Assembly (NCBI GenBank): GCA_016218815.1
Contig: JACRCX010000131.1
Coordinates: 1 to 64,000, forward strand
DNA from: Deltaproteobacteria bacterium
GTDB lineage: Bacteria; Myxococcota_A; Polyangia; DRWM01; JAAZOP01
Direction of reading: 5' to 3'
DNA length: 64,000 nt
Position numbers and translations under genes: made by a program. Below are positions 47,811 to 55,639 of the stretch, one piece after another; the first letter of the stretch is position 1; each line of letters opens with the position of its first letter. Below the pieces are notes generated by a model. It ran no database searches and was not told the DNA's origin. It saw only the letters and a list, made by a program, of their open reading frames with translations.

Positions 47811-49779
47811 CGCCGCCCCTCCGCCTCCGTCGCGCGCGCCGTCCAGGCAGCGCCGGGTGTCCACGGCGGTGGCGCAACGAGGCGAACTCGACGCCCGGGT
47901 CGGCCATCCTCACGTCGACACCGCCGAACATCGCCGCCCCGCGGACGCGCACCCACGGCTTGCCGCCCTGCGGCGGCCGCCCGTCGCTCGACGCGCTCTC
48001 GTCGAAGCCGCCGAAGATCCCCGTGCCGTTGATGTCGGCGTACATCCCCGTCGGCAGATAGATCTGCACGCCGCCGAACATCGCCACCGTGTAGATCGTC
48101 GTCACCCCCGGCTGGAACTCGGCATTGCGCAGGTCCAGCTCCACACCCCCGAACGCCGCCACCGCCCGGATCGTCCGCGGCGGATACCACTTCCCCGTCT
48201 TCGTCCGCCCGCCGAACACCGCCACCATCGTCCGCGACCGCTCCACCGGAACGTCGACCGGTGCGATCAGGGGGCCGGAAGAGGAGGAGGCCGAGGAAGT
48301 TGTTGGTTCTAGGTCCTTGGTAATTGGTCCGGTCACGGAGGCCGCGGTTGACGCGGGCGCTCCGGGAGCAGCGACGGCGGCCGCCGCGACCGGCACGGGC
48401 GCGCGCTCTGGCGGCACCTCGTCCGGCAGGTACGGCAGATCCTGGAGCAGCTTGTCCATGTCGCTCGGCGTCGCCGCGCGCTCGGCCAGCATGATCCGCC
48501 GGCTCAGTTCCGTCGCGTCGATGTGGCTGACCACGAACTGCTCCTGCAACACCGCGATCGTCCGCTCCCGGTGCTCCATCACGAGCTTCCTCGGCGGCGG
48601 GCGCTCGGGCGGGGGCGTCTTTCGTTCTTCGTTCTCCGTTTTTCGCCCGGATGGGGAAGGACCCTCGCCAACCGAACCGCGCCCTTCAGGGCGCGGCTCC
48701 GCGGGAACGGTAGCCGCGGGCTGAAGCCCGCGGTTCGGAAGGGGAGGCGTCGCCTCACCCGGCTTGCCCTGAGCTTGTCGAAGGGCCGCCGCCTCCGGCC
48801 TCCCCGGCACCGGCGACGGCGTCATCGCCACCGTCGCCTCCGAGCACGCCGCCGCCTGCCGCGCGGCCATCGCCACCCACCAGGCCTCGGCACGCTCCTC
48901 GGTCCACGGGCGCGCGAAGGGCACCTTGCGCAGCAGCGCCGCCGTCTCGCGCGCGTTCTGCGGACGGTCCTCCGGCTTCTTGCGCAGGCACCGCAGGACC
49001 ACGTCGTCCAGCTCCTTGGAGACCGCCTGCGTCGCACGCGCCGACGGCGCCTGCGGCTCGCGCCCGACGTGGTCCATCAGCATCCGCATCGCCGTGTCCG
49101 CCTCGAACACCAGCTTGCCCGTCAAGAGCCAGTACGCGACGCACCCCAGCGAGTACACGTCCGAGCGCGCGTCGACCGTCGCCGCCCCCTCGGCCACCTC
49201 GGGCGGCATGAAGGCCGGCGAGCCCATCGCGGCCGCGCCCACCGTGAGCTGCGTCTCGACCAGGCCCGAGCCCGGCGCCGGCTTGACCAGGCCGAAGTCG
49301 AGCACCTTGAGGAAGTCGTGCTGCAGGCCGAGCTTGCAGGCGAAGAGGTTGGCCGGCTTCACGTCGCGGTGCGTCAGCCCCGCCGCGTGCGCCTCCGCCA
49401 GCGAATCGCACGCGTGCAGCAGCAGGTGCACCGCGCGCTCGGGCGGCACCGGCCCGTGCCGCTCGATGAGTGTCCGAAGGTCAAGTCCCTCCAGCAGCTC
49501 CATCGCGTAGTAGAACGCGCCGTCGTCGGCGGTCCCGTAGTCGTAGACCGCGACCGTGTGGGGCGACCGCAGCGCCGAGGTCGCCTGCACCTCGCGGCGG
49601 AAACGGCGCATGACCGTGGCCGCGTCCTCCCCGCCGCCGCCGAGCAGCTCGGCGCGGATGCGCTTGACCGCCGCGGGTCGCTGTAGCAGCACATGCCGGG
49701 CGCGCCAGACCTCGCCCATTCCTCCCTGGCCGAGCGGCTCGAGCAGCTCGTAGGCCCCGCAGCGCAACGGTTCGGTCAT
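47794..49779 (-). CDS. Ser/Thr protein kinase with DUF1707 and LiaF-like domains
   Basis: A 661-residue protein kinase fusion. The kinase domain (about 8-280) is canonical: LGQGGMGEVWRA, Lys in AAVKRI, HRDVKPANLF (about 135), VLDFGLVKP, SDVYSLGCVAYWLLTG. After a linker holding four dispersed repeats (about 330-400) come a DUF1707/SHOCT-like segment (DATELSRRIMLAERAAT, about 420-440) and, after another repeat-coded linker, a C-terminal LiaF-like (DUF2154-type) beta domain of repeated AVFGG, AAFGGVELDL and VAMFGGVQIYLP units (about 512-640). LiaF-type domains sense cell-envelope stress, so envelope-linked signalling is inferred. No membrane segment is obvious. ATG 49779 follows GGAGG. Confidence 0.9.
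   Translation of the reverse strand: MTEPLRCGAYELLEPLGQGGMGEVWRARHVLLQRPAAVKRIRAELLGGGGEDAATVMRRFRREVQATSALRSPHTVAVYDYGTADDGAFYYAMELLEGLDLRTLIERHGPVPPERAVHLLLHACDSLAEAHAAGLTHRDVKPANLFACKLGLQHDFLKVLDFGLVKPAPGSGLVETQLTVGAAAMGSPAFMPPEVAEGAATVDARSDVYSLGCVAYWLLTGKLVFEADTAMRMLMDHVGREPQAPSARATQAVSKELDDVVLRCLRKKPEDRPQNARETAALLRKVPFARPWTEERAEAWWVAMAARQAAACSEATVAMTPSPVPGRPEAAALRQAQGKPGEATPPLPNRGLQPAATVPAEPRPEGRGSVGEGPSPSGRKTENEERKTPPPERPPPRKLVMEHRERTIAVLQEQFVVSHIDATELSRRIMLAERAATPSDMDKLLQDLPYLPDEVPPERAPVPVAAAAVAAPGAPASTAASVTGPITKDLEPTTSSASSSSGPLIAPVDVPVERSRTMVAVFGGRTKTGKWYPPRTIRAVAAFGGVELDLRNAEFQPGVTTIYTVAMFGGVQIYLPTGMYADINGTGIFGGFDESASSDGRPPQGGKPWVRVRGAAMFGGVDVRMADPGVEFASLRHRRGHPALPGRRARRRRRGGGGEDE
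48299..48332 (+). repeat. TTGGTTC heptad array in the kinase gene
   Basis: GTTGGTTCTAGGTCCTTGG then TAATTGGTCCGG; inverse of the AACCAAGAACC arrays. In the kinase it is translated as GPITKDLEPTT between DUF1707 and the LiaF-like domain. Confidence 0.8.
48619..48787. repeat. Three different dispersed repeats side by side
   Basis: Within 170 nt of the kinase gene: a 7-nt array GTTCTTC-GTTCTCC-GTTTTTC (48619-48650), a full palindromic module AACCGCGCCCTTCAGGGCGCGG-type to GCGGGCTGAAGCCCGCGG (48670-48739, shortened), and CTTGCCCTGAGCTTGTCGAA plus GGGC (48763-48787). All are translated as linker. Confidence 0.85.
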
Positions 49780-49848
49780 CGCTCCTCCGCGCCCCTCGCG
49801 GCCCGGGAGCCTACAACGTTCCGTCGCCGATTCCGATCCCCTTCCCGT

Positions 49849-49890
49849 CCGGACCAATGACTCGTCCCAAACGACCCACCAACAACTTCT
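49849..49890 (+). repeat. CCACCAACAACTCGTCC repeat, copy 2
   Basis: CCGGACCAATGACTCGTCCC and AAACGACCCACCAACAAC match the inverse of 28241-28298. It lies in the divergent gap (49780-50034) between the kinase and the atp genes. The rest of that gap holds no gene; TTGACG at 49917 is the only promoter-like element and lacks a good -10. Confidence 0.7.
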
Positions 49891-50034
49891 CCGATCAACC
49901 AACCCTCCCTCCCGCCTTGACGGCGCGACGGCCTTGGTGATAAGGAGCGCGCCAATGCCGTTGGGGCGGACGGCGCGGCACCTCCAGGGATCTCCGCGGG
50001 TGCGCGGGGGACTGTGGTCCCGCCGGGAGGGGTC

Positions 50035-50319
50035 GTGACAAACGGACGTCGGACGCAAAGCCCGTGGCGGGAGGCGGCCGATGTCGGTTCGATCGGGCTG
50101 GAGATGGCCGCCGCGATAGCGATCGGCTACTTCGGCGGGCGAGGGTTGGACGGGGCGTTCGGGACGGCGCCGGTCCTGCAGTGGGTTGGGTTGGGGTTGG
50201 GGATAGCGGCGGCGGGCTTGGCGATCGTCCGGGTGACGAGGCGGTACTTGCGCGATGCCGAGCGAGACGAGCAAAGAGAGCGCGACGAGCGAAAACACGG
50301 CGGCGACGGGCCCGTTTGA
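50035..50319 (+). CDS. atpZ: AtpZ/AtpI-like ATP synthase assembly protein
   Basis: A 94-residue two-helix membrane protein of the AtpZ (AtpI-like) family encoded before F0 genes. IGLEMAAAIAIGYFGGRGLD and VLQWVGLGLGIAAAGLAIVR are the two membrane segments with the conserved GYFGGRGLD turn, and the tail is charged (RDAERDEQRERDERKHGG). It may help assembly of the c-ring or import of Mg2+/Ca2+ in the AtpZI model. GTG 50035 with GGGAGGGG upstream; it overlaps the next gene by 65 nt. First gene of a F0-only operon. Confidence 0.8.
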   Translation: MTNGRRTQSPWREAADVGSIGLEMAAAIAIGYFGGRGLDGAFGTAPVLQWVGLGLGIAAAGLAIVRVTRRYLRDAERDEQRERDERKHGGDGPV

Positions 50320-50686
50320 CCTGGTCGTCGTCGGCGCGGCACTCGTGCTTTCCCTGGTCGGGACGCTCCTGTGGGGCGTCGGACGCGAGGCGCTGGCCAC
50401 GGGACTGGGCGGGACACTCGCCGTGCTCAACTGGCTCGCCTTGCGTTGGCTCGGCGCACGACTCATCGGCGCGAAGCCGGTCGCCGGCCGTCGCGGCCGG
50501 TTGCTGTTGGGGGTCCTGTTCGCCGTCAAGGTCGCCGTGCTGATTGCCGTGGTCTGGGCGTTGACCCGCTGGGCCGCGCTGGAGCCGGCACCGCTCGCGC
50601 TCGGCTACTCCGCCCTGGTCGTCGGACTGTTCGGCGCGGCGTACGTCTGGGGGCGCGGTGGGGCCGCGGGAGGCGCCGATGCCTGA
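50255..50686 (+). CDS. atpI: ATP synthase subunit I
   Basis: A 143-residue membrane protein with four predicted segments (about 22-42, 47-67, 83-103, 108-128), the pattern of the AtpI family located before atpB. The first 18 residues are polar and Ser/Thr/Glu-rich. Start ATG 50255 lies inside atpZ (65 nt overlap) and the stop overlaps the atpB start by 8 nt. The family helps assemble the c-ring. No unusual residues are seen. Confidence 0.82.
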   Translation: MPSETSKESATSENTAATGPFDLVVVGAALVLSLVGTLLWGVGREALATGLGGTLAVLNWLALRWLGARLIGAKPVAGRRGRLLLGVLFAVKVAVLIAVVWALTRWAALEPAPLALGYSALVVGLFGAAYVWGRGGAAGGADA

Positions 50687-51488
50687 GCACCAGAGCTGGT
50701 TCCGGTTCCTGCCGAACTACGAGGCGCTCCGCGCGTACTTCGAAGGGCGCTTCGGCGATACCTGGTACGCGAAGCAGACGATCGATCTGCAGCACGTCTT
50801 CGGCGCCATCCTGGTCCTCGCCATCCTGTTCATCTTCGGACTGCTCGTCTGGGCCAGGGTGCGCGACGTCAAGAAGGCGCTCCTGCCCGAGACGAAGCTG
50901 ACCCCGCGGACCCTCGCCGAGTTGGTGACCGAGATGGTCCTCGGGCAACTCGAGGCGCAGATGGGGGCGCGGGAGGCCCGGTTCTTCCTGCCCCTCATCG
51001 GCTCCTGCGCCTTCTTCATCTTCTTCTCCAACTCCATGGGCCTCTTGCCAGGGTTCTCGCCGCCCACCTCCAACCTCAACACCACGCTGGCCCTGGCGGC
51101 CGTGATCGTCCTGACCACCGAAGGGTACGGCATCTACCGCCACCGCTTGGGCTACCTCAAGGAGTTCGTGGGCGGCCTGACCGAGTGGTACTGGTTCATC
51201 ACCCCCCTGCCGTACCTCATGTTCCTGATCGAGGTCATCGGCCACGCGGCGCGGCTGATCTCGCTGTCGTTCCGACTCCTGGGCAACATGTACGCCGACC
51301 ACACCGTGGTCGGGGTGTTCTCCACGCTGGTCCCGTTCCTGCCGATCCTCGTGCCGCTGCCGCCGATGATCCTCGGCGTGCTCGTGATCCTGGTGCAGAC
51401 GGCGGTCTTCTGCCTGCTGTCGATCGTGTACATCGGATTGTGCGTGGGGGAGGAAGAGGGCGAGGGGCACGGTTCCCACTCGCATTGA
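50679..51488 (+). CDS. atpB: F0 subunit a of ATP synthase
   Basis: Subunit a, the stator channel of the F-type ATP synthase, 269 residues. Typical features: LPLIGSCAFFIFFSNSMGLL, the conserved Asn/Arg region in LIEVIGHAARLISLSFRLLGN (Arg about 206) with the essential Arg between helices, MYADHTVVGV, and a His-rich tail (EGEGHGSHSH). Five to six membrane segments are visible. ATG 50679 lies 8 nt inside the atpI stop, with GGGAGG upstream. Followed 21 nt later by atpE. The rest of the synthase (b, delta, alpha, gamma, beta, epsilon) is not in this window, the split seen in some deltaproteobacteria. Confidence 0.95.
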   Translation: MPEHQSWFRFLPNYEALRAYFEGRFGDTWYAKQTIDLQHVFGAILVLAILFIFGLLVWARVRDVKKALLPETKLTPRTLAELVTEMVLGQLEAQMGAREARFFLPLIGSCAFFIFFSNSMGLLPGFSPPTSNLNTTLALAAVIVLTTEGYGIYRHRLGYLKEFVGGLTEWYWFITPLPYLMFLIEVIGHAARLISLSFRLLGNMYADHTVVGVFSTLVPFLPILVPLPPMILGVLVILVQTAVFCLLSIVYIGLCVGEEEGEGHGSHSH

Positions 51489-51509
51489 GGTTGCGGAGGA
51501 GGTTGTGCG

Positions 51510-51878
51510 ATGACGAAGCTGTGGATCGTGGCGTTGGTTGCCGTGGGTGTGACGTTCGGGGCGGTCTCGGTCGCCTCCGCGCAGGAGGGGACCGCGCCCG
51601 CCGCGGCCGAGGAGGGCGGCGCCGCCGCCAAGGCGCCGGCCGAGTCGCTGAACAAGGGCCTGATCGCGTTGGCGACCGGCCTGACGATCGCCATCGCCGC
51701 CTTCGGCGGGGCGTTCGGACAGGGCAAGGCCGCCGTCGCCGCGCTCGAGGGCATCGCGCGCAACCCCGGGGCCCGCAAGGACCTCTTCGTCCCCTTCATC
51801 CTCGCGCTGGCCCTGATCGAATCGCTGGTCATCTACGCCTTGATCATCGCCTTCATGCTCGGCGGCAAGGTCGTGTAG
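51510..51878 (+). CDS. atpE: F0 subunit c of ATP synthase
   Basis: Subunit c, the rotor-ring proteolipid, 122 residues. An N-terminal signal-like segment (1-25, ending SVASAQ) and an Ala/Glu-rich stretch precede the two-helix hairpin (about 45-120), so this is a long form processed or inserted with a signal. The GAFGQGKAAVAALEG loop region and the ion-binding Glu in ALIESLVIYAL (about 106) are intact. The Gln in GQG, ES and Tyr match the ligands of Na+-binding c-rings, but the Thr after the Ser is Leu, so coupling ion is uncertain. Excellent GGAGGAGG ribosome binding site upstream of ATG 51510. Confidence 0.95.
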   Translation: MTKLWIVALVAVGVTFGAVSVASAQEGTAPAAAEEGGAAAKAPAESLNKGLIALATGLTIAIAAFGGAFGQGKAAVAALEGIARNPGARKDLFVPFILALALIESLVIYALIIAFMLGGKVV

Positions 51879-51937
51879 ATCGGCTCGACGCTCCGGGCCG
51901 CGCGAGCTTCTTCGCGAGCGGTTTTCGGGAGGTCGGG

Positions 51938-52564
51938 ATGTTCCGGCGCCCGGATCTGACGACCGAGAACCGAAAACTGACGACGCGCTTCGCCCTCGAG
52001 GGCGATGCGCCCGCCTCCGACGGACGGCCGCGTCTGCGCTGTCCCCCACTGCGCCCCCCGCTGCGCGTGGTGCTCGTCGAGCCGGAAATCCCGCCCAACA
52101 CCGGGAACGTCGCGCGCTTGTGCGCCGCCACCGGCAGCGAGCTGCACCTGGTCAAACCCATCGCCTTCCGCATCGATGCCAAGGCCGTCCGCCGGGCCGG
52201 CCTCGACTACTGGTCCGCCGTCGACCTCACCGTGCACGACTCGCTCGACGACTTCCTCCGGGCCCACCACGGTCCCCCGCCCCTCGCCTTCTCCGCCCTC
52301 GCCCCCCGGTCCTATCTCGACGCCCCCTTCGCCCCCGGCGCCTCGCTGGTCTTCGGACGGGAGTCCGTGGGCCTGTCCCCCGCCGCCCTGGCGCCCTTCG
52401 GCGACCGCGTCTTCGGCATCCCGACCTCAGGACCGGTCCGCAGCCTCAACCTCGCCTCCGCCGTCTCCATCGTGCTCTACGAGGCGCTGCGTGCCCTCGG
52501 CGCGCTCACCCCGGCCCGCCTCGGCGCCCCGTCCCCAAGCGGCTCTCCTGCAACCAAGCCTTGA
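51938..52564 (+). CDS. trmL: tRNA (cytidine/uridine-2'-O-)-methyltransferase, TrmL-like
   Basis: A 208-residue SPOUT methyltransferase of the TrmL/YibK type, which methylates the wobble ribose of some tRNA-Leu species with S-adenosylmethionine. The knot motifs are in order: LVEPEIPPNTGNVARLCAAT (about 47-66), LVFGRESVGL (about 140) and PTSGPVRSLNLASAVSIVLY (about 163-182). The start ATG 51938 has GGGAGG upstream, and its first 45 residues, outside the normal family, are partly encoded by a heptad repeat. The gene is 59 nt after atpE. Its stop codon overlaps the -35 of the tRNA-Pro promoter. Confidence 0.9.
   Translation: MFRRPDLTTENRKLTTRFALEGDAPASDGRPRLRCPPLRPPLRVVLVEPEIPPNTGNVARLCAATGSELHLVKPIAFRIDAKAVRRAGLDYWSAVDLTVHDSLDDFLRAHHGPPPLAFSALAPRSYLDAPFAPGASLVFGRESVGLSPAALAPFGDRVFGIPTSGPVRSLNLASAVSIVLYEALRALGALTPARLGAPSPSGSPATKP
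51960..51985 (+). repeat. GAGAACC/GAAAACT heptad in the trmL N-terminus
   Basis: GACCGAGAACCGAAAACTGA then CGACG, a short array of the GTTTTCA family translated as TTENRKLTT in the TrmL N-terminal extension. Confidence 0.7.
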
Positions 52565-52590
52565 CAATCCCCGGCCCGGACCGCTATGCA
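52561..52590 (+). promoter_or_regulatory. tRNA-Pro promoter
   Basis: TTGACA (52561-52566), 18-nt spacer, TATGCA (52585-52590); the -35 overlaps the trmL stop TGA (52562-52564). Transcription would start about 8-12 nt before the tRNA. Confidence 0.7.
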
Positions 52591-52609
52591 GCGCTTCCGT
52601 ACGTTGTTC

Positions 52610-52686
<77 letters not shown>

Positions 52687-52784
52687 GCAGGAGTCGTTCC
52701 GGAACGTTGCTCGACGATGCCGAGGCGCGAAGTTGCGGAGTTCCGGCCCGATGCGCGGGGGAGCCGCGCCAAAGGAGGCGACGC

Positions 52785-53339
52785 ATGACCACGATCGATG
52801 AGAAGTGCCTGGACATCTTCCCGCACTGGCTGAATTCCCTGGGTGACGACCTGCTCGTCCTGCTCCGTGCGGCCGAAGTCCGCGACGTCCCCGCCCCGGC
52901 TCGCCAGTCCCTGGCCGGCGCCATGAACTACGTCTTCAAGTCCCTCGACCTCGTCCCCGACGGCATCGACGAGATCGGCTACCTCGACGACGCCTTCGTC
53001 GTCCGCATCGGGGCCGCCCTCGCCGCCGCGGAGAAGCTCGACTCCCTCCCCGGCGAGACGACCGCCGCGCTCGAGAAGCTCGCCGCCGAGGCGGACACCG
53101 TCAAGGAGTTCCTCGGACCGGCGCTCTTCAAGCGCTTCGACACCTACGTCGCCCACCTCGCCCGCGGCGCCGCTCGCGGGCGCGCCGTCGTCGATATCTG
53201 CTCCAACGACGACGTCTTCAAGGAGTTCGCCAGCGACGTCCGCTCCTTCGCCAAGGGCTACCAGAAACCCTCCTTCAGCAAGGACAAGCGGAGCCTGATC
53301 AAGCTGCGCGCCTTCTTCGAGGCCAAGTTGCCCGAGTGA
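52785..53339 (+). CDS. DUF1232 (YkvA)-family protein
   Basis: A 184-residue cytoplasmic protein containing the DUF1232/YkvA core AMNYVFKSLDLVPDGIDEIG (about 46-65) with YLDDAFVVRIGAAL, the sequence pattern YxxSPxDLxPDxxPxxGxxDD of the family, here in a soluble-looking context. The C-terminal half is helical and charged. ATG 52785 has an excellent AAAGGAGG ribosome binding site. It lies 25 nt before the iron-sulfur oxidoreductase gene and is probably co-transcribed with it. Function unknown. Confidence 0.82.
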   Translation: MTTIDEKCLDIFPHWLNSLGDDLLVLLRAAEVRDVPAPARQSLAGAMNYVFKSLDLVPDGIDEIGYLDDAFVVRIGAALAAAEKLDSLPGETTAALEKLAAEADTVKEFLGPALFKRFDTYVAHLARGAARGRAVVDICSNDDVFKEFASDVRSFAKGYQKPSFSKDKRSLIKLRAFFEAKLPE

Positions 53340-53364
53340 TCCGGAACACGTCCAGGAGCCAGTC

Positions 53365-55446
53365 ATGAACCCCGTAGCGATGGGAATCCTCTTGGCCGTC
53401 GCGTGGTCGGCCTTCCTCTGGTCCGCCGCTCGCCGCTGGAAGCTCATGGCCGGCGCCGGCAGGCCCGAGCCGCGATGGGATCGCCTGTGGCAACGCCTCA
53501 CCGGCACCGTCCGCTTCGCCTTCGCCCAGTGGAGGATGCCCGCCTATCCCCTCACCGGCATCGCCCACATCCTCATCTTCTGGGGCTTCCTCGTCCTCCT
53601 CTTGCGCTCCCTCATCCTCTGGGGCCGCGGCTTCGACCCCGGGTTCGACTTCTGGGTCCTCGGCATCCATTCCCTCCCCGGCAAGCTCTACTCCGTGGCC
53701 AAGGACGGGTTCGCCGTCGCCGTCTTCGCCGCCGCCTTCGTCGCCCTCGTCAACCGCGTCTTCTTCCGCCCCAAGCGCCTCACCCAGTCCTTCGAGGCCG
53801 TCCTGATCCTCCTCATCATCACGACCATGATGGTCGCCGACGTCTTCTACGACGCGGCCGACGTCTCCCTCCGCCACCTCGCCGCGGGCACCCCGGTCCT
53901 GTTCCACAAGTCCGAGCCCGCCGGCTCGCTGCTCGCCCTGGGCCTGGCCAAGCTCCACCTCTCCCAGCACACCCTCCACCTGCTCGCCCAGACCGGCTTC
54001 TGGGCCCACTCCTGCCTCGTCCTCCTCTTCCTCAACCTCCTCCCCTACGGCAAGCACTTCCACGTCCTCACCGCCATCCCCAACGTCTTCTTCCGCGACC
54101 TGCGCCCCCGTGGGCGCCTCGCCCCCATCGCCGACATCGAGAACCAGGAGTCGTTCGGCGCCAGCAAGATCACCGACTTCACCTGGAAGGCCATGCTCGA
54201 CATGTACTCCTGCACCGAGTGCGGGCGCTGCACCGACCACTGCCCCGCCAACCGCACCGGCAAGAAACTCTCCCCCAAACACCTCACGCTCGACCTGCGC
54301 GACAACCTCTACGCCCGCTCCGCCGAGCTCATCGGCCCCATCGAATCCGGCCACCCCGCCGGCGATGCCACCGACGACACGTCCCCGACCGGGAAGCCGA
54401 AGCACGCCTCCGAGACCCTCGTCCCCGACGTCATCGATCCCGACGTCCTCTGGGCCTGCACCACCTGCCGCGCCTGCGAGCAGGAGTGCCCCGTCTTCAT
54501 CAGCTACGTCGACAAGATCCTCGAACTGCGCCGCAACCTCGTGCTCGAGCGCGGCGAGGTCCCGGCCGCGCTGGCCACCGCCCTGCGCGGCATCGAGACC
54601 AACTCCAACCCGTGGAACATCTCGGCCATGGACCGCGCCAAGTGGGCCGAGGGGCTCGACGTGCCGACGATGGCCGAGACCGACGGCAAGGGGATCGACT
54701 ACCTCCTGTGGGTCGGCTGCGCCGCCAGCTTCGACGACCGCGCCAAGAAGATCGCCCGCGCCACCGTCGCCCTGCTGCGCCAGGCCGGCGTCTCCTTCGC
54801 CATCCTCGGCGAGGAAGAGCAGTGCACCGGCGACATCGCGCGGCGCGCCGGCAACGAGTACCTCTTCCAGACCCTGGCCCAGGCCAACGTCGAGACCCTG
54901 AACAAGTACCGCGTCCGCCGCATCATCACCGTCTGCCCCCACTGCTTCAACACGCTGGCCAACGAGTACCCCGACTTCGGCGGCTACTATCGCGTCATCA
55001 GCCACGGCGAGTTCCTCGCCCAGCTCGTCAAGGACGGCAAGCTCACCATCGAGCGCAAGGTCCGCGAGCGCACCGTGTACCACGACTCGTGCTACCTCGG
55101 CCGCTACAACGACGTCTACGAGGGCCCGCGCGACGTGCTGCGTCAGGCCGGCGTCGAGCTGGTCGAGGCGCCCGAGCACCACGAGCGCGGCTTGTGCTGC
55201 GGCGCCGGCGGCGCCCAGTACTTCATGGAGGAGCAGACCTCCGACCGCATGAATGTCGCGCGCACCACCCAGATCCTCGCCTCCGACCCCAAGCTCATCG
55301 CCACCGCCTGCCCCTTCTGCATGACCATGCTCACCGACGGCCTCAAGGCCAAGAGCCTCGAGGAATCCATCCGCCAGCTCGACATCGCCGAGGTCCTGCT
55401 CGAGGCCTGTGGCGATGGCGCGCCCCCTGCCAAGGCGGACGCGTAG
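53365..55446 (+). CDS. Membrane iron-sulfur oxidoreductase (EtfD/HdrD-like)
   Basis: A 693-residue fusion. The N-terminal part (about 1-240) has several membrane helices of the nitrate-reductase-gamma type, ILIFWGFLVLLLRSLILWG and AVLILLIITTMMVADVFYDA, with His residues suited to heme. Two 4Fe-4S motifs follow: CTECGRCTDHCPANRTGK (about 282-299) and CTTCRACEQECPVF (about 364-377). Two CCG domains (VGCAASFD, CPHCFNTLANEYP; YHDSCYLGRYND, CCGAGGAQYFM, CPFCMT) form the C-terminal half. Proteins of this type pass electrons between electron-transfer flavoprotein or disulfide donors and quinones. ATG 53365 follows AGGAGCC. The redox partner is not encoded here. Confidence 0.88.
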   Translation: MNPVAMGILLAVAWSAFLWSAARRWKLMAGAGRPEPRWDRLWQRLTGTVRFAFAQWRMPAYPLTGIAHILIFWGFLVLLLRSLILWGRGFDPGFDFWVLGIHSLPGKLYSVAKDGFAVAVFAAAFVALVNRVFFRPKRLTQSFEAVLILLIITTMMVADVFYDAADVSLRHLAAGTPVLFHKSEPAGSLLALGLAKLHLSQHTLHLLAQTGFWAHSCLVLLFLNLLPYGKHFHVLTAIPNVFFRDLRPRGRLAPIADIENQESFGASKITDFTWKAMLDMYSCTECGRCTDHCPANRTGKKLSPKHLTLDLRDNLYARSAELIGPIESGHPAGDATDDTSPTGKPKHASETLVPDVIDPDVLWACTTCRACEQECPVFISYVDKILELRRNLVLERGEVPAALATALRGIETNSNPWNISAMDRAKWAEGLDVPTMAETDGKGIDYLLWVGCAASFDDRAKKIARATVALLRQAGVSFAILGEEEQCTGDIARRAGNEYLFQTLAQANVETLNKYRVRRIITVCPHCFNTLANEYPDFGGYYRVISHGEFLAQLVKDGKLTIERKVRERTVYHDSCYLGRYNDVYEGPRDVLRQAGVELVEAPEHHERGLCCGAGGAQYFMEEQTSDRMNVARTTQILASDPKLIATACPFCMTMLTDGLKAKSLEESIRQLDIAEVLLEACGDGAPPAKADA

Positions 55447-55459
55447 GGCAGAAGAGCAC

Positions 55460-55604
55460 CGGTTTTCAGTTTTCAGTCTTCAGTTTCCGGTTCTCAGTTC
55501 GGCACCCGGCCGATCCCAACCTCCGGCCCCAGGATGCCGCCGGGCGCCACGACCGGGCCCGGGTCGGGAAACTGAAAACTGAAGACTGAAGACTGAAAAC
55601 TGAT
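55460..55604. repeat. Inverted pair of GTTTTCA heptad arrays, copy 2
   Basis: Left GTTTTCA-GTTTTCA-GTCTTCA-GTTTCCG-GTTCTCA and right GAAACT-GAAAACT-GAAGACT-GAAGACT-GAAAACT enclose a GC-rich core of about 65 nt (55501-55566). Same plan as 34630-34742, with a different core. Confidence 0.85.
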
Positions 55605-55639
55605 TGCCCCCCCAACTGCCTTCTGCTTAGCTCGCCCGC

